Shown: positions 13,101 to 24,712 of the stretch, piece by piece
How the letters are laid out: the number at the start of each line of letters is the position of its first letter
Numbering within the stretch: position 1 is the first letter of the stretch
Source of the DNA: Ehretia macrophylla
Taxonomy: Eukaryota; Streptophyta; Magnoliopsida; Boraginales; Ehretiaceae
Assembly (NCBI GenBank): GCA_037974665.1
Contig: CM075773.1
Location: forward strand, 30,948,853-31,012,852
Direction: 5' to 3'
Length of the DNA stretch: 64,000 nucleotides
Position numbers and translations under genes: made by a program
Notes under the pieces: generated by a model
The model's database searches: none
Told to the model about the DNA's origin: nothing
The model's input: the letters and a program-made list of their open reading frames with translations, nothing else

Positions 13101-16100
13101 ATTAGGTTGTCTTTCTTTTCGCGGCTCATGACGTACGATCCGAGATGGAAAAATAGCGTAAAAGAAGAAAATTGTTCCAAAACTCATGAAAATGTTCAAT
13201 TTTGGGCTCCAAAAATAGGGCCCGCCAAGTAGGCTCGATGCCCCGGTCGTAGAGCTCTCGGAGAGCTTAACAACGGTATGCTATGCGCAGCGTAACTCCT
13301 TACGGATCAAAAGTTATGGACACCGGAGCCACGGATACCTGGTCACAAGCCCAATGCCCTCTGTTTGCGTGCCCAGACTCTACATGAAATGAAGTTGTCT
13401 TGCCCAAGGTGCCGTGGGATTTTATAATAGAAATGTGCTGGATTAGGTTGTCGTCATTTTCGCAGCTCACAACGTACGATCCGGGACAAAAAAACAATGC
13501 AAAAATAGAAAAGTGTACCAAAACAGATGAAAACAATCAATTTTGGCCACCAAAAACATGCACAGCCTAGCAGGCTAGGTTCCCCCGTTGTAGAGCTCTT
13601 GGAGAGCTTTCCAACGATTATTTGTGCGCCACGTAACTCCTTACGGATCAAAAGTCATAGGCACCGGAGCGACGGAGACCTTGTCACAAGCCCCACGCCC
13701 TCGGTTTGCAGGCCCAGCCACCATGTGAAGCGAAGTTGTCTTGCCCAAGGTGCCATGGGATTCGATAATATAAATGTGATGGATTAGGTTGTCTTCCTTT
13801 TCGCGGCTCACGACGTACGATCCGGGATGAAAAAAAGCATAAAAGAAGAAAAGTATCCCAAAACTGATGAAAATGTTCGATTTTGGGCTTCGAAAATAGG
13901 GCCCGCCAAGTAGACTGGGTGCCCCGGTCGTAGAGCTCTCGAAGAGCTTTCCAACGGTATGTTGTGCTCCTTACGGATCAGAAGTGATAGGCACCAGAGC
14001 GCCAGATACCTGGTCACAAGCCCCACGCCCTCTGTTTGCAGGCCCAGCCTCTACGTGAAGTGAAGTTGTCTTTCACAAGGTGCCTTGTGATTTGGTAATA
14101 TAAATGTAATGGATTAGGTTGTCGTTTTTTCCTGGCTCACAATGTACAATCCGGGTCGGAAAAACAGCGCAAAAGTAGAAAAGTGTCCCAAAACTGATGA
14201 AAACAATCGCTTTTGGTCTCCAAAAATAGGCACAGCCGAGAAGGTTGGGTGCCCCCATCGTAGACCTCTTGCAGAGCTTTCCAACAGTATGTTGTGCGCC
14301 ACGTAACTCCTTACGGATCAAAAGTTATAGGCACCGGCGCTACGAAAACCTTGTCGCAAGCTCCGCGCCCTCGGTTTGCGGGCCCAGCCTTTACGTGATA
14401 TGAAGTTGTCTTGCCCATGGTGTTGTGGGATTCAGTAATATAAATGTGATGGATTAGGTTGTCGTCCTTTTTGCGGCTCACGAAGTACAATCCGGGACAG
14501 AAAAACATCATTAAAGAAGAAAAGTGACCTAAAACTAATGAAAATGTTCAATTTTTGTCTCCAAAAATAGGAGCAACAAACCAGGCTTCGTGCCCCCCTC
14601 GTATAGCCCTAGGAGTGCTTTCCAACGGTATGTTGTGCACCGTGTAACTCATTACGGATCAAAAGTTATGGGCACTGGAGCGACGGATACCTGGTCACAA
14701 ACCCCACGCCCGCGTTTTGAGGGCCCAGCCTCTACGTGTAGTCAAGTTGTTTTGCCCAAGGTGCCGTGTGATTCGGTAATCGAAATGTGATAGATTAGGT
14801 TGTCGTCCTTTTCGACGCTCACGACGTACGAGCCGGCACGAAAAAATTGCGCAAAAGAAGATAAGTGTCCCAAAGCTAATGAAAACGTTTGATTTTGGGC
14901 TCCAAAAATAGGCTCAGCCGAGCAGTCTTGGTGCCCCTATCGTAGATCGCTCAGAGTGCTTTCCAACGGTATGTTGTGCGCTGCACAACTCCTTACAGAT
15001 CAAAAGTTATGGGCACCGGAGCGACGGATACCTGGTCACAAGCCCCACGCCCTCTATTTGCAGGCCCAGCCTCTATGTGAAGTGAAGTTGTCTTGCCCAA
15101 GGTGCTGTGTTATTCGGTAATAGGAATGTGGCAGAATAGGTTTTCGTCATTTTCGCTGCTCACGACGTACGATCCGGGATGGAAAAATAGCGTAATAGAT
15201 GAAAAGTTTCCCGAAACATATAAAATAGTTCAATTTTGGGCTCCGAAAATAGGCGCAGCAAAGCAGACTTGGTCCCTCTGTCTTAGAGCTCTCGGAGAGT
15301 TTTCCGACGGTATACTGTGCACCGCATAACTCCTTACGGATTAAAAGTCATGGGCACCGAAATGACGGATACCTGGTCACAAGCCCTACGCCCTCTGTTT
15401 GTGGGCAAAGCCTCTACGTGAAGTGAAGTTGTCTTGGCGAAGGTGCCATAGGATTTGGTAATACAAATGTGATGAATTAGGTTGTCGTCCTTTTCCCGGC
15501 TCACGATGTACGATTCGGGACGGAAAAATAATGCAAAAGTAGAAAAGTGTCCCAAAACTGATGAAAACATTCGATTTTGGGCACCAATAACAGGCACAGC
15601 TGAGAAGGCTGGGTGCCCCTGTCGTAGAGCTCTCGGAGAGCTTTCCAACGGTATGCTGTGTGCCGCGTAACTCCTTACGGATCAAAAGTTATAGGCACCG
15701 GAGCGACGGATACCTGGTCACAAGCCCCACGCCTTCGGTTTGTGAGCCCAACCTCTACGTGAAGTGAAGTTATCTTGCCCAAGGTGTCGTGGGATTTGGT
15801 AATTGAAATGTGATGGATTAGGTTGTCGTCCATTTTGCGGCTCACGACGTATGATCCGGGATGAAAAAACAAGAAAAGGTAGAAAAGTATCCCAAAACTG
15901 ATGAAAACATTCGATCTTGGGCTCCAATAACAGGCATAGCCGAGAAGGCTTGGTGCCCCCATCGTAGAGCTCTTGGAGAGCTTTCCATCGGTATGTTGTG
16001 CGTCATGTAACTCCTTACAGATCAAAAGTTATAGGCACCGGAGCGACAGAGACCTGGTCACAAGCCCCACGCCCTCGGTTTGCGGGCCCAGCCTTTACGT

Positions 16101-19100
16101 GAAGTGAAGTTGTCTTGCCCAAGGTGTCGCGGGATTCGGTAAAAGAAATGTGATAGATTAGGTTGTCGTCCTTTTCGCGGCTCACGACGTGCGATCCGAG
16201 ATCGAAAAACAGCATAAAAGTAGAAAAGTGTCCCAAAACTGATGAAAATATTCGATTTTGGTCTCCAAAAATAGGTGCATCCAAGCAAGCTTGGTGCCGC
16301 CATCATAGAGCCCTCGGAGAGCTTTCTAACGGCATGTTGTGCACCGTGTAACTCCTTACGGATCAAAAGTTATGGGCACCTGAGCGACGGATACTTGGTC
16401 ACAAGCCCCACGCCCTTGGTTTGAGGGCCCAGCCTCTACGTGAATTTAAGTTGTCTTGTCCAAGGTACCGTGTGATTCGGTAATAGAAATGTGATAGATT
16501 AGGTTGTCGTCCTTTTCGCGGCTCACGACATACAAGCCGGGACGAAAAAAATTGCACAAAAGAAGATAAGTGTCCAGAAGCTGATGAAAATGTTCGATTT
16601 TGGGCTCCAAAAACAGGCGCAGCCGAGCAGGCTTGATGCCCCTATCGTAGAGCTCCCGGAGAGCTTTCCAACGGTATGCTGTGCACCACTAACTCCTTAC
16701 GAATCAGAAGTTATGGCCACCGGAGCGACGGAGACCTGGTCATAAGCCTCATGGCTTTTTTTGCGGGCCCTGCCTCTATGTGAGGTGAAGTAGTCTTGCC
16801 CAAGGTGCCATGTGATTCGGTAATAGAAATGTGATGGATTAGGTTGTCGTCCTTTTCGCGGCTCATGACGTACGATCCGGAACGGAAAAACATCGTAAAA
16901 GAAGAAAAGTGTCACAAAACTATTAAAAACGTTCGATTTTGGGCTCCGAAAACAGGCGCAGCTGAGCAAGCTTGGTGCCCCCGTCGTAGAGCTCTCGGAG
17001 AGCTTTCCAACAGTATGTTGTGCGCCACGTAACTCCTTACGGATCAAAAGTTATGGGCACCGGAGCGACGGATACCTGATCAAAAGCTCCACGCCCTCTG
17101 TTTGCGGGCCCAGCCTCTATCTGAAGTGAAGTTGTCTTGCCCAAGGTACCGTGTGATTCAGTAATAGAAATGTGATGGAATAGGTTTTCGTCCTTTTCGC
17201 CACTCACGACGTACTATCTGGGATGGAAAAATAGCGTAAAATAGGAAAAGTGTCCCAAAACTGATAAAAATGTTCAATTTTGGACTCCGAAATTAGGCGC
17301 AGCAAAGCAGGCTTGGTGCCCCCGTTTTAGAGTTCTCAGAGAGTTTTCCAACGGTATGCTGTACGCTGCGTAACTCCTTACTGATTAAAAGTAATGGGCA
17401 CTGGAGCGACGGATACCTGGTCAAAAGCCTTGCAGGCCTAGCCTCTACGTGAAGTGAAGTTGTCTTGCCTAAGGTGCCGTGGGATTCGGTAACAGAAATG
17501 TGATGGATTAGGTTGTCTTCCTTTTCGCAGCTCACGACGTATGATCCGGGTCGAAAAACACCGGAAAAGAAGAAAAGTACCCCAAAACTTATGAAAATAT
17601 TCTATTTTGGGCTCCGAAAATAGGGCCCGCCAACTAGGCTCGGTGCCCCGGTCGTAGAGCTCTCAGAGAGCTTTCCAATGGTATACTGTGCACCGCATAA
17701 CTCCTTACGAATCAAAAGTTATAGGCACAGGAGCGACGGATACCTGGTCACAAGCCCCACACCCTTTGTTTGCGGGCCCAGCCTCTACGTGAAGTGAAGT
17801 TGTCTTGCCCAAGGTACCGTGGGATTGGGTAATAGAAATGTTATGGATTAGGTTGTCGTCCTTTTCCCGGCTCACAACCTACGATCCGGGACGGAAAAAC
17901 AGTGCAAAAGTAGAAAAGTGTCCCAAAACTGATGAAAACAATCGATTTTGGGCTCCAAAAAAAGGCAAGGCCTAGAAGGATGGGTACCCCTGTCGTAGAG
18001 CTCTTGGAGAGCTTTCCAACGGTATGTTGTGCGCCACGTAACTCCTTACAGATCAAAATTTATAGGCACTGAAGCGACGGAGACCTTGTTACAAGCTCCA
18101 CGCCCTCGGTTTGCAGGCCCAGCCTTTACGTGAAGTGAAGTTGTCTTGCCCAAGGTGTCGGGGGATTCGGTAATAGAAATGTGATGGATTAGGTTGTCAT
18201 CCTTTTTCCGGCTCACGACGTACGTTCCGAGATAAAAAAACAGTGCAAAATAAGAAAAGTATCCCAAAACTTATGAAAATGATCGATTTTGGGCTCCGAA
18301 AATAGGGCCTGCCGAGTAGGCTTGGTGCCACGGTCGGAAAGCTATTGGAGAGCTTTCCACGGGTATGATGTGCGCCGTGTACCTCCTTATGGATCAAAAG
18401 TTATACGCACCGGAGCGATGAATACCTGGTCACAAGCCCCACGCCCTCTGTTTGCGGGCTCAGCCTCTACGTTAAGTGAAGTTGTCTTGCCCAAGGTGCC
18501 GTGGGATTTGGTAATTGAAATGTGATGGATTAGGTTATCGTCCTTTTCCCAGCTCACAACGTACGATTCGGGATGAAAAAATAGCGCAAAAGTAGAAAAG
18601 TGTCCCAAAACTGATGAAAACAGTCGAATTTGGGCTCCAAAAATAGGCACAACTGAGCAGGCTTGGTGCCCCCGTCGTATAGCTCTCGGAGAGCTTTCCA
18701 ACGGTATGTTGTGCGCCACGTAACTCCTTACAGTTAAAAAGTTATAGGCACCAGAACGATGGATTACTAGTCACAAGCCCCATGCTCTCAGTTTGGGGCC
18801 CATCCTCTTCGTGTAGTGAAGCTGTCTTGCCCAAGGTACCATGGTATTCGGTAATAGAAATGTGATGGATTAGGTAGTCGTCCTTTTCGCAGCTCACGAC
18901 GTACGATCCGGGACGAAAAAACAGCGCAAAAGAAGAAAAGTGTCACAAAACTGATGAAAATGTTCGATTTTGGGCTCCGAAAATAGGGCCTGCCAAGTAG
19001 GATGGGTGCCCCAGTCGTAGAGCTCTCGGAGGGCTTTCCAACGGTATGCTGTGCGCCGCGTAACTCCTTACGGATCAGAAGTTATAGGCACCGGAGCACC

Positions 19101-22100
19101 GGAGCAACGGATACCTGGTCCTAAGCCTTACTTCCTCGATTTGAGGGCCCAGCCTCTACGTGAAGTGAAGTTGTCTTGCCCAAGATGGCGTGGGATTTGG
19201 TAATAGAAATGTGATGGATTAGCTTGTCGTCCTTTTCGCGGCTCACGAAGTACGATCCAAGACGGAAAAATAGCGCAAAAGAAGGAAAGTGTCTCGAAAC
19301 TGATGAAAACAATTGATTTTGGGCTCCAAAAACAGGCACAACCAAGAAGGTTGGGTGCCTCCATCGTAGAGCTCTTGGAGATCTTTCCAACCGTATGTTG
19401 TGCGCCATGTAACTTCTTACGTATCAAAAGTTATAGGCACCGGAGCGACGAAGACCTTGTCACAAGCTCCACGCCCTCGGTTTGTGGGCCCAGCCTTTAC
19501 GTGAAGTGAAGTTGTCTTGCCCAAGGTGTTGTGAGATTCGGTAATAGAAATGTGATGGATTAGGTTGTCATCCTTTTCGCGGCTCACGAAGTACAATCCG
19601 GGACGAAAAAGCATCGTTAAAGAAGAAAAGTGACCCAAAATCAATGAAAATGTTCAATTTTGGTCTCCAAAAATAGGCACAACAAAGCATTCTTGGTGCC
19701 TTCGCCGTAGAGCCCTCGGAGAGCTTTCCAACAGTATACTGTGCACCGTGTAACTCCTTACGGATCAAAAGTTATGGGCACCGAAGCGACGGAGACCTGG
19801 TCCCAAGACCCACGCCCTCAGTTTGCGGGACCAGCCTCTACGTGAAGCGAAGTTGTCTTGCCCAAGGTATTGTGTGGTTCGGTAATCGAAATGTGATAGA
19901 TTAGGTTGTCGTCCTTTTCGCAGCTCACGACGTACGAGCCGGGATGAAAAAATTACGCAAAAAAAGATAAGTGTCCAGAAGCTAATCAAAACGTTCGATT
20001 TTGTGCTCTGAAAATAGATGCAACCGAGCAGGCTTGCTTCCCCCATCGTAGAGCTCTCGGAGAGATTTCCCACGGTATGTTGTACGCCGCTTAAATCCTT
20101 ACGGATCAAAAGTTATGGGCACCGGAGCGACAGATACCTAGTCACAAGCCCCACACCCTCTGTTTGCGGGCCCAGCCTATACGTGAAGTGAACTTATCTT
20201 GCCCAAGGTGCAGTGGGATTCGGTAATAGAAATATGGTGGAATAGGTTTTTGTCCTTTTCGCGGCTCACGCCGTACGATACGGGATGGAAAAATAGCGTA
20301 AAAGAGGCAAAGTGTCCCGAAACTAATAAAATTGTTCAATTTTGGGCTCCGAAAATAGGCGCAGCAAAGCAGGCATGGTGCCCCTATCTTAGAGCTCTCA
20401 GAGAGTTTTCTGACGGCATGCTGTGCGTCACGTAACTCCTTACGGATTAAAAGACATGGGCACCGGAGCGACGGATACCGGGTCACAAGCCCCACGCCCT
20501 CCGTTTGTGGGCCAAACCTTTACGTGAAGTAAAGTTATCTTGACCAAGGTACCATGGGATTTGGTAATATAAATGTGATGGATTAGGTTGTCGTCCTTTT
20601 CCCGGCTCACGACATACTATTCGGGACAGAAAAACTACGCAAAAGTAGAAAAGTGTCCCAAAACTGATGAAAACATTCGATTTTGGGCTCCAATAACAAG
20701 CACAGTCGAGAAGGCTTGGTGCCCCCGTAGTAAAGCTATTGGAGAGCTTTTCAATGGTATTTTGTGCGCCGCGTAACTCCTTACGGATCAAAAGTTATAG
20801 GCACCGGAAAGACGGATACGTGGTCACAAGCCCCACGCCCTCTGTTTGCGGGCCCAGCCTATAGGTGAAGTGAAGTTGTCTTGCCCAAGGTATCGTGGGA
20901 TTCGGTAATATAAATGTGATAAATTAGGTTGTCGTCCTTTTCGCGGCTCACAACATACGATCCGGAATGAAAAAACAGCGTAAAAGAAGAATGTGTCCCG
21001 AAACTGATGAAAATGTTCGATTTTGGTCTCCGTAAATAGGCACAGCCAAGCAGGGTTGGTGCCCCCGTCGTAGAGCTCTCGTAGAGCTTTCTAACGGTAT
21101 GCTATGCACCATGTAACTCCTTACGGATCAAAAGTTATGGGCTCCGGAGTGACGGATACCTGGTCACAAGCCCCACGCCCTCGGTTTGAGGGCCCAGCCT
21201 TTATGTGAAGTGAAGTTGTCTTGCCAAGGTGCCGTGTGATTCGGTCATATTAATGTGATAGATTAGGTTGTCGTCCTTTTTGCGGCTCACGACATACAAG
21301 CCGGGACGAAAAAAACTGCGCAAAAGAAGATAAGTGTCCCGAAGCTGATGGAAACATTCGATTTTGGGTTCCGAAAACAGCCGCAGCCGAGCAGGCTCGG
21401 TGCCCCCATCGTAGAGCTCCTGGAGAGCTTTACAACGGTATGCTATGCACCACTAACTCCTTACAGATCAGAAGTTATGGGCACCGGAACGACGGAGACC
21501 TGGTCACAAGCCCCATGCCTGTGTTTGCGTGCCCAGCCTCTACGTGAAGTGAAACTGTCTTGCCCAAGGTACCGTGTGATTTTGTAATAGAAATGTGATA
21601 GATTAGGTTGTCTTCCTTTTCGCGGCTCACAACGTACGATCCGGGACGAAAAAATAGCGCAAAAGAAGAAAAGTGTCCCGAAACATATGAAAATATTTGA
21701 TTTTGGGCTCCGAAAATAGGTGCAACTGAGCAGGCTAGGTGCCCCCATCATAGAACTCTCAAAGTGCTATCCAACGGTATGATGTGCGCTGCGTAACTCG
21801 TTACGGATCAAAAGTTATGGGCACCGGAGCGACGGATACCTGCTCACAAGCCCCACGCCCTCTGTTTGCGGGCCCATGCTCTACATGAAGTGAAGTTGTC
21901 TTGCCCAATGTGCCGTGGGATTCGGTAACATAAATGTGATGGAATAGGTTTTTGTCCGTTTTGCGGATCACGACGTACGATCCGAGATTGAAAAATAGGG
22001 TAAAAGAAGAAAAGTGTGACGAAATTGATGAAAATGTTCGATTTTGGGCTCTGAAAATAGACGCAGCAAAGCAGGCTTGGTGGCCCCGTCTTAGAGCTTT
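10200..22100. repeat. Higher-order repeat of 13-14 satellite monomers
   Basis: Rare monomer variants recur in the same order. A variant with ACTAACTCC in place of GCGTAACTCC lies at 12351, 16688 and 21452. After adding back an 82-bp deletion in the first unit, the spacings are 13.0 and 14.0 monomers. Each is followed one to two monomers later by a GGAATAGG-TTTTCGTCC type (near 12765, 17188, 21944). In units 1 and 2 this leads into alternating monomers with GGGCCCGCCAAGTAGG (13216, 13900; 17620, 18305, 18988) and monomers with AAAACAATC (about 13530, 14205; 17937, 19307). A rare monomer with ATC-TTAAAGAAGAAAAGTGACC then follows (about 14507 and 19613). A shorter related unit covers about 10.2-12.3 kb. 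Unit 2 has an extra alternating pair, as expected from unequal exchange. Confidence 0.75.
12340..12420. repeat. Satellite monomer with 82-bp internal deletion
   Basis: The anchors at 12356 and 12615 are only 259 bp apart instead of 341. The sequence runs from GAATCAGAAGTT directly into GTCTTGCCCAAGG. The block normally lying between these (GGGCACCGG through GTGAAGTGAAG) is missing. AAGTT is present at both ends of the missing block in intact monomers, which fits a deletion between short direct repeats. Confidence 0.85.
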
Positions 22101-22639
22101 CGGAGAGTTTTCCAACGGTATGTTGTCCACCGTATAACTCCTTATGGATCAAAAGTTATACACCGGAGTGATGGATACCTGGTCACAAGCCCCACGCCCT
22201 TTGTTTGCGGGCCCAAACTCAACATGAAGTAAAGTTGTCTTGCCCATAGTGCCGTGGGATTCAGTAATATAAATATGATGGATTAGGTTGTCGTCATTTT
22301 CGCGGCTCACGACGTACGATCCGGGATCAAAAAACTGCGTAAAAGAAGAAAAGTATCCCAAAACTGATAAAAACATTTGATTTTGGGCCTCAAAAACAGG
22401 CACAGCTGGGCAGGCTTGGTGCCCCCGTCGTAGAGCTCTTGGAGAGCTTTCCAACGGTATGCTGTGTGCTGCGTAACTCCCTACGGATCAAAAGTTATAG
22501 GCACCGGACCGACGGAGACCAGGTCACAAGCTCCACGCCCTCGGTTTGCGGGCCCAGCCTTTACGTGAAGTTAAGTTGTCTTGCCCAAGGTGTCGTGGGA
22601 TTCGGTAATAGAAATGTGATAGATTAGGTTGTCGTCCTT

Positions 22640-22670
22640 TTCGCGGCTCACGACGGATACCTAGTCACAA
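22640..22670. repeat. Satellite junction with about 200-bp deletion
   Basis: The text GCGGCTCACGACG jumps to GATACCTAGTCAC of the next monomer. The flanking anchors at 22477 and 22959 are 482 bp apart where two monomers should give 682, so about 200 bp is missing. CGACG occurs at both breakpoints in intact monomers, so this is a microhomology junction. Confidence 0.85.
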
Positions 22671-23714
22671 GCCCAACACCCTCTGTTTGCAGGCACAACC
22701 TCTACATGAAGTGAAGTTGTCTTGCCTAAGGTGCCATGGGATTCGTTAATAGAAATGTGATAGATTAGGTTGTCGTCCTTTTAGCGGCTCACAACGTGCG
22801 AGCCGGGACAGAAAAACTGCGCAAAAAAAGATAAATGTCCCAAAACTGATGAAAACGTTCAATTTTGGGCTGCGAAAACAGGCACAGTCGAGAAGGCTTG
22901 GTGCCCCCATCGTAAAGCTCTTGGAAAGCTTTCCAACGGTTTGATGCTCGCCACGTAACTCTTTACAGATCAAAAGTTATGGGCACCGGAGCGACGGATA
23001 CCTGGTCACAAGCCCCACGCCCTCGGTTTGAGGGGCCAGCCTCTACGTGAAGTGAAGCTGTCTTGCCCAAGGTGCCATGTGGTTCAGTAATAGAAATGTG
23101 ATAGATTAAGTTGTCTTCATTTTCACGGCTCACGACGTACGAGCCGGGATGAAAAAATTGAGCAAAAGAAGATATGTGTCCGGATGCGGATGAAAATGTT
23201 TGATTTTGGGCTTCGAAAACAGGCGCAGCCGAGCAGGCTTGGTGCCCTCATCGTAGAGCTCTCGAAGGGCTTTCCAACGGTATGTTGTGCGCCACATAAC
23301 TGTTTACGAATCAAAATTTATAGGCACGGAGCAACGGAGACCTAGTCACAAACCCCACGCCTTTTCTCTGCGGGCCCAGCCTCTACGTGAAGTGAAGTAG
23401 TCTTGCCTAAGGTGTCGTGTGATTCGGTAATAGAATTGTGATGGATTATGTTGCCGTCCTTTTCGCGGCTCACGACGTTCGATCCGGGAAGGAAAAACAC
23501 CGCAAAAGAAGAAAAGTGTTCCAAAACATATGAAAATGTTTGATTTTGGGCTCCGAAAACAGGTGCAACTGAGCAAGCTAGGTGCCCCCATTTTAGAGCT
23601 CTCAAAGGGCTTTCCAACGGTACGCTATGCACCGCGTAACTCCATACAGATCAAAAGTTATGGGCACCAGAGGGACGAATACCTGGTCCCAAGCCCCACG
23701 CCCTCTGTTTGCGA

Positions 23715-23740
23715 GCCTAGCCTCTATGTGATAGATTCGG
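23715..23740. repeat. Satellite monomer with 51-bp deletion
   Basis: CTCTATGTGA is followed directly by TAGATTCGG. The intervening AGTGAAG...GAAATGTGA block of 51 bp is absent. TGTGA or GTGA occurs at both ends in intact monomers, again a short-direct-repeat deletion. It lies about 120 bp upstream of the first solo LTR. Confidence 0.8.
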
Positions 23741-23850
23741 TTGTCGTCCTTTTCGCGGCTCACGACGTACGATCCAAGATGAAAAAATAGCGCAAAAGAA
23801 GAAAAGTGTCCCGAAACTGATGAAAAATTCGATTTTGGGCCGCAAAAATA

Positions 23851-23855
23851 GGGAC
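23851..23855. repeat. Target-site duplication GGGAC, left copy
   Basis: GGGAC lies directly before the LTR terminus TGTGAGG and is repeated directly after GCGTGACA at 27517-27521. Joining the two flanks through one copy restores a normal satellite monomer. Confidence 0.92.
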
Positions 23856-23867
23856 TGTGAGGCCCGA

Positions 23868-24300
23868 CCCTGAATAACGTGTGTTATCTCGATTTGCGTG
23901 CCATAGACCAAGAATGATATGACTAACCTTGAATTACGTGCCTTGTCTTGGTTTTTGTGCATGCCTCGTTATTTGTGCCTTGACCTAGAATTAGGTGCCC
24001 TAATCCTCGACTTACGTGCTGCGACTTTGAATTGCGTGCGTTATCTCATTTTGTGTGTCCTGACCTTGAATTGCGTGTCCTAACCTAGGTTTAAGAGTCG
24101 TACCTCGATTTACGTGCATTGCATTGAATTACGTGCCTTGTATTAGTTTATGTACATTTACCTAGGGTTGCGTGCATTTGCATTAGAATCCGTGCATTTA
24201 TCTTGAAGTACGTGCGTTAGTCTTGAAGTTCGTGTCTTACCTCATAGTTCGTGTCTACCTCGTCATTCGTGCCATACACCTAGGAATTTGTGCCACCACG
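23868..24300. repeat. ACGTG-rich degenerate short tandem repeat in LTR copy 1
   Basis: Roughly twenty degenerate units of about 18-22 bp follow the pattern CCTTGAATTACGTGCC, with GCGTG, TCGTG and ATGTG variants. The region is at the 5' end of the LTR, where U3 enhancers lie. ACGTG is the core of plant bZIP/bHLH sites (G-box, ABRE). Enhancer function is inference; the repetition is visible directly. Confidence 0.7.
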
Positions 24301-24636
24301 TTAATCAAGAAAGAATCCTACACAAAGCACTAGACACTAAAATAATACTAAACTATTCCTACATTTCCCACTATCTATTATTCTATTCATAATTCAACTC
24401 ATCAACAAACATTCCTATATTTTATTCTACCTAGATTTCCTAAATTCCCAACATTCCTATGTCAATTCTATGACACAAAATGCATAAAAATTAACCCAAA
24501 ACCCTACCCAATGCACCCAAAATCTCCACACATGGATATGCCCATGCTAGGATGATTCAAATTGTGCTTCTTGGAGACACAAATCTGATTTTTGCATGCC
24601 CAAGGCCAACATTTGCATCAACAATTGCAAAAGGTT

Positions 24637-24712
24637 CTATTTTCTCTCATTTCTCTCACTCTCCTCACATTTCTTTCTCTCCCTCTCATTCTTCTCTCTC
24701 AATCTCGGTTTT
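24637..24712 (+). promoter_or_regulatory. Pyrimidine-rich tract in LTR copy 1
   Basis: The sequence is almost entirely C/T, dominated by TTCTCTC and CTCTC units. The same tract is kept in solo LTR copy 2 (about 56947-57012) and in the partial fourth element (about 63238-63300). It may be a Y-patch-like promoter element or simple-sequence drift; conservation of position across three copies is the only evidence. Confidence 0.4.

Larger units (their letters stand above)
1..23855. repeat. 341-bp tandem satellite array, segment 1 (left subfamily)
   Basis: This is a head-to-tail array. The anchor CTCCTTACGGATC recurs at about 90, 430, 771, 1112, 1453 and 1794, so the period is 340-341 bp, and every monomer has the same orientation. 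Typical left-subfamily signatures are AAGTTGTCTTGCCCAAGG, TTCGATTTTGGGCTCC and GCAGGCTTGGTGCCCC. Most monomers carry SacI (GAGCTC) and ApaI (GGGCCC) sites, so genomic digests should give a 341-bp ladder. The length equals two nucleosomes of about 170 bp, a common size class for plant centromeric and subtelomeric satellites. Nothing here looks like a gene. The open frames on both strands repeat with the monomer. The segment ends at the target duplication of the first solo LTR. The repeat itself is certain; a centromeric role is inference. Confidence 0.97.

Noticed and set aside
19089..19104. 8-bp tandem duplication CACCGGAG-CACCGGAG as a possible target duplication
   Set aside because: Nothing is inserted between the copies; it is a small slippage event in a monomer.
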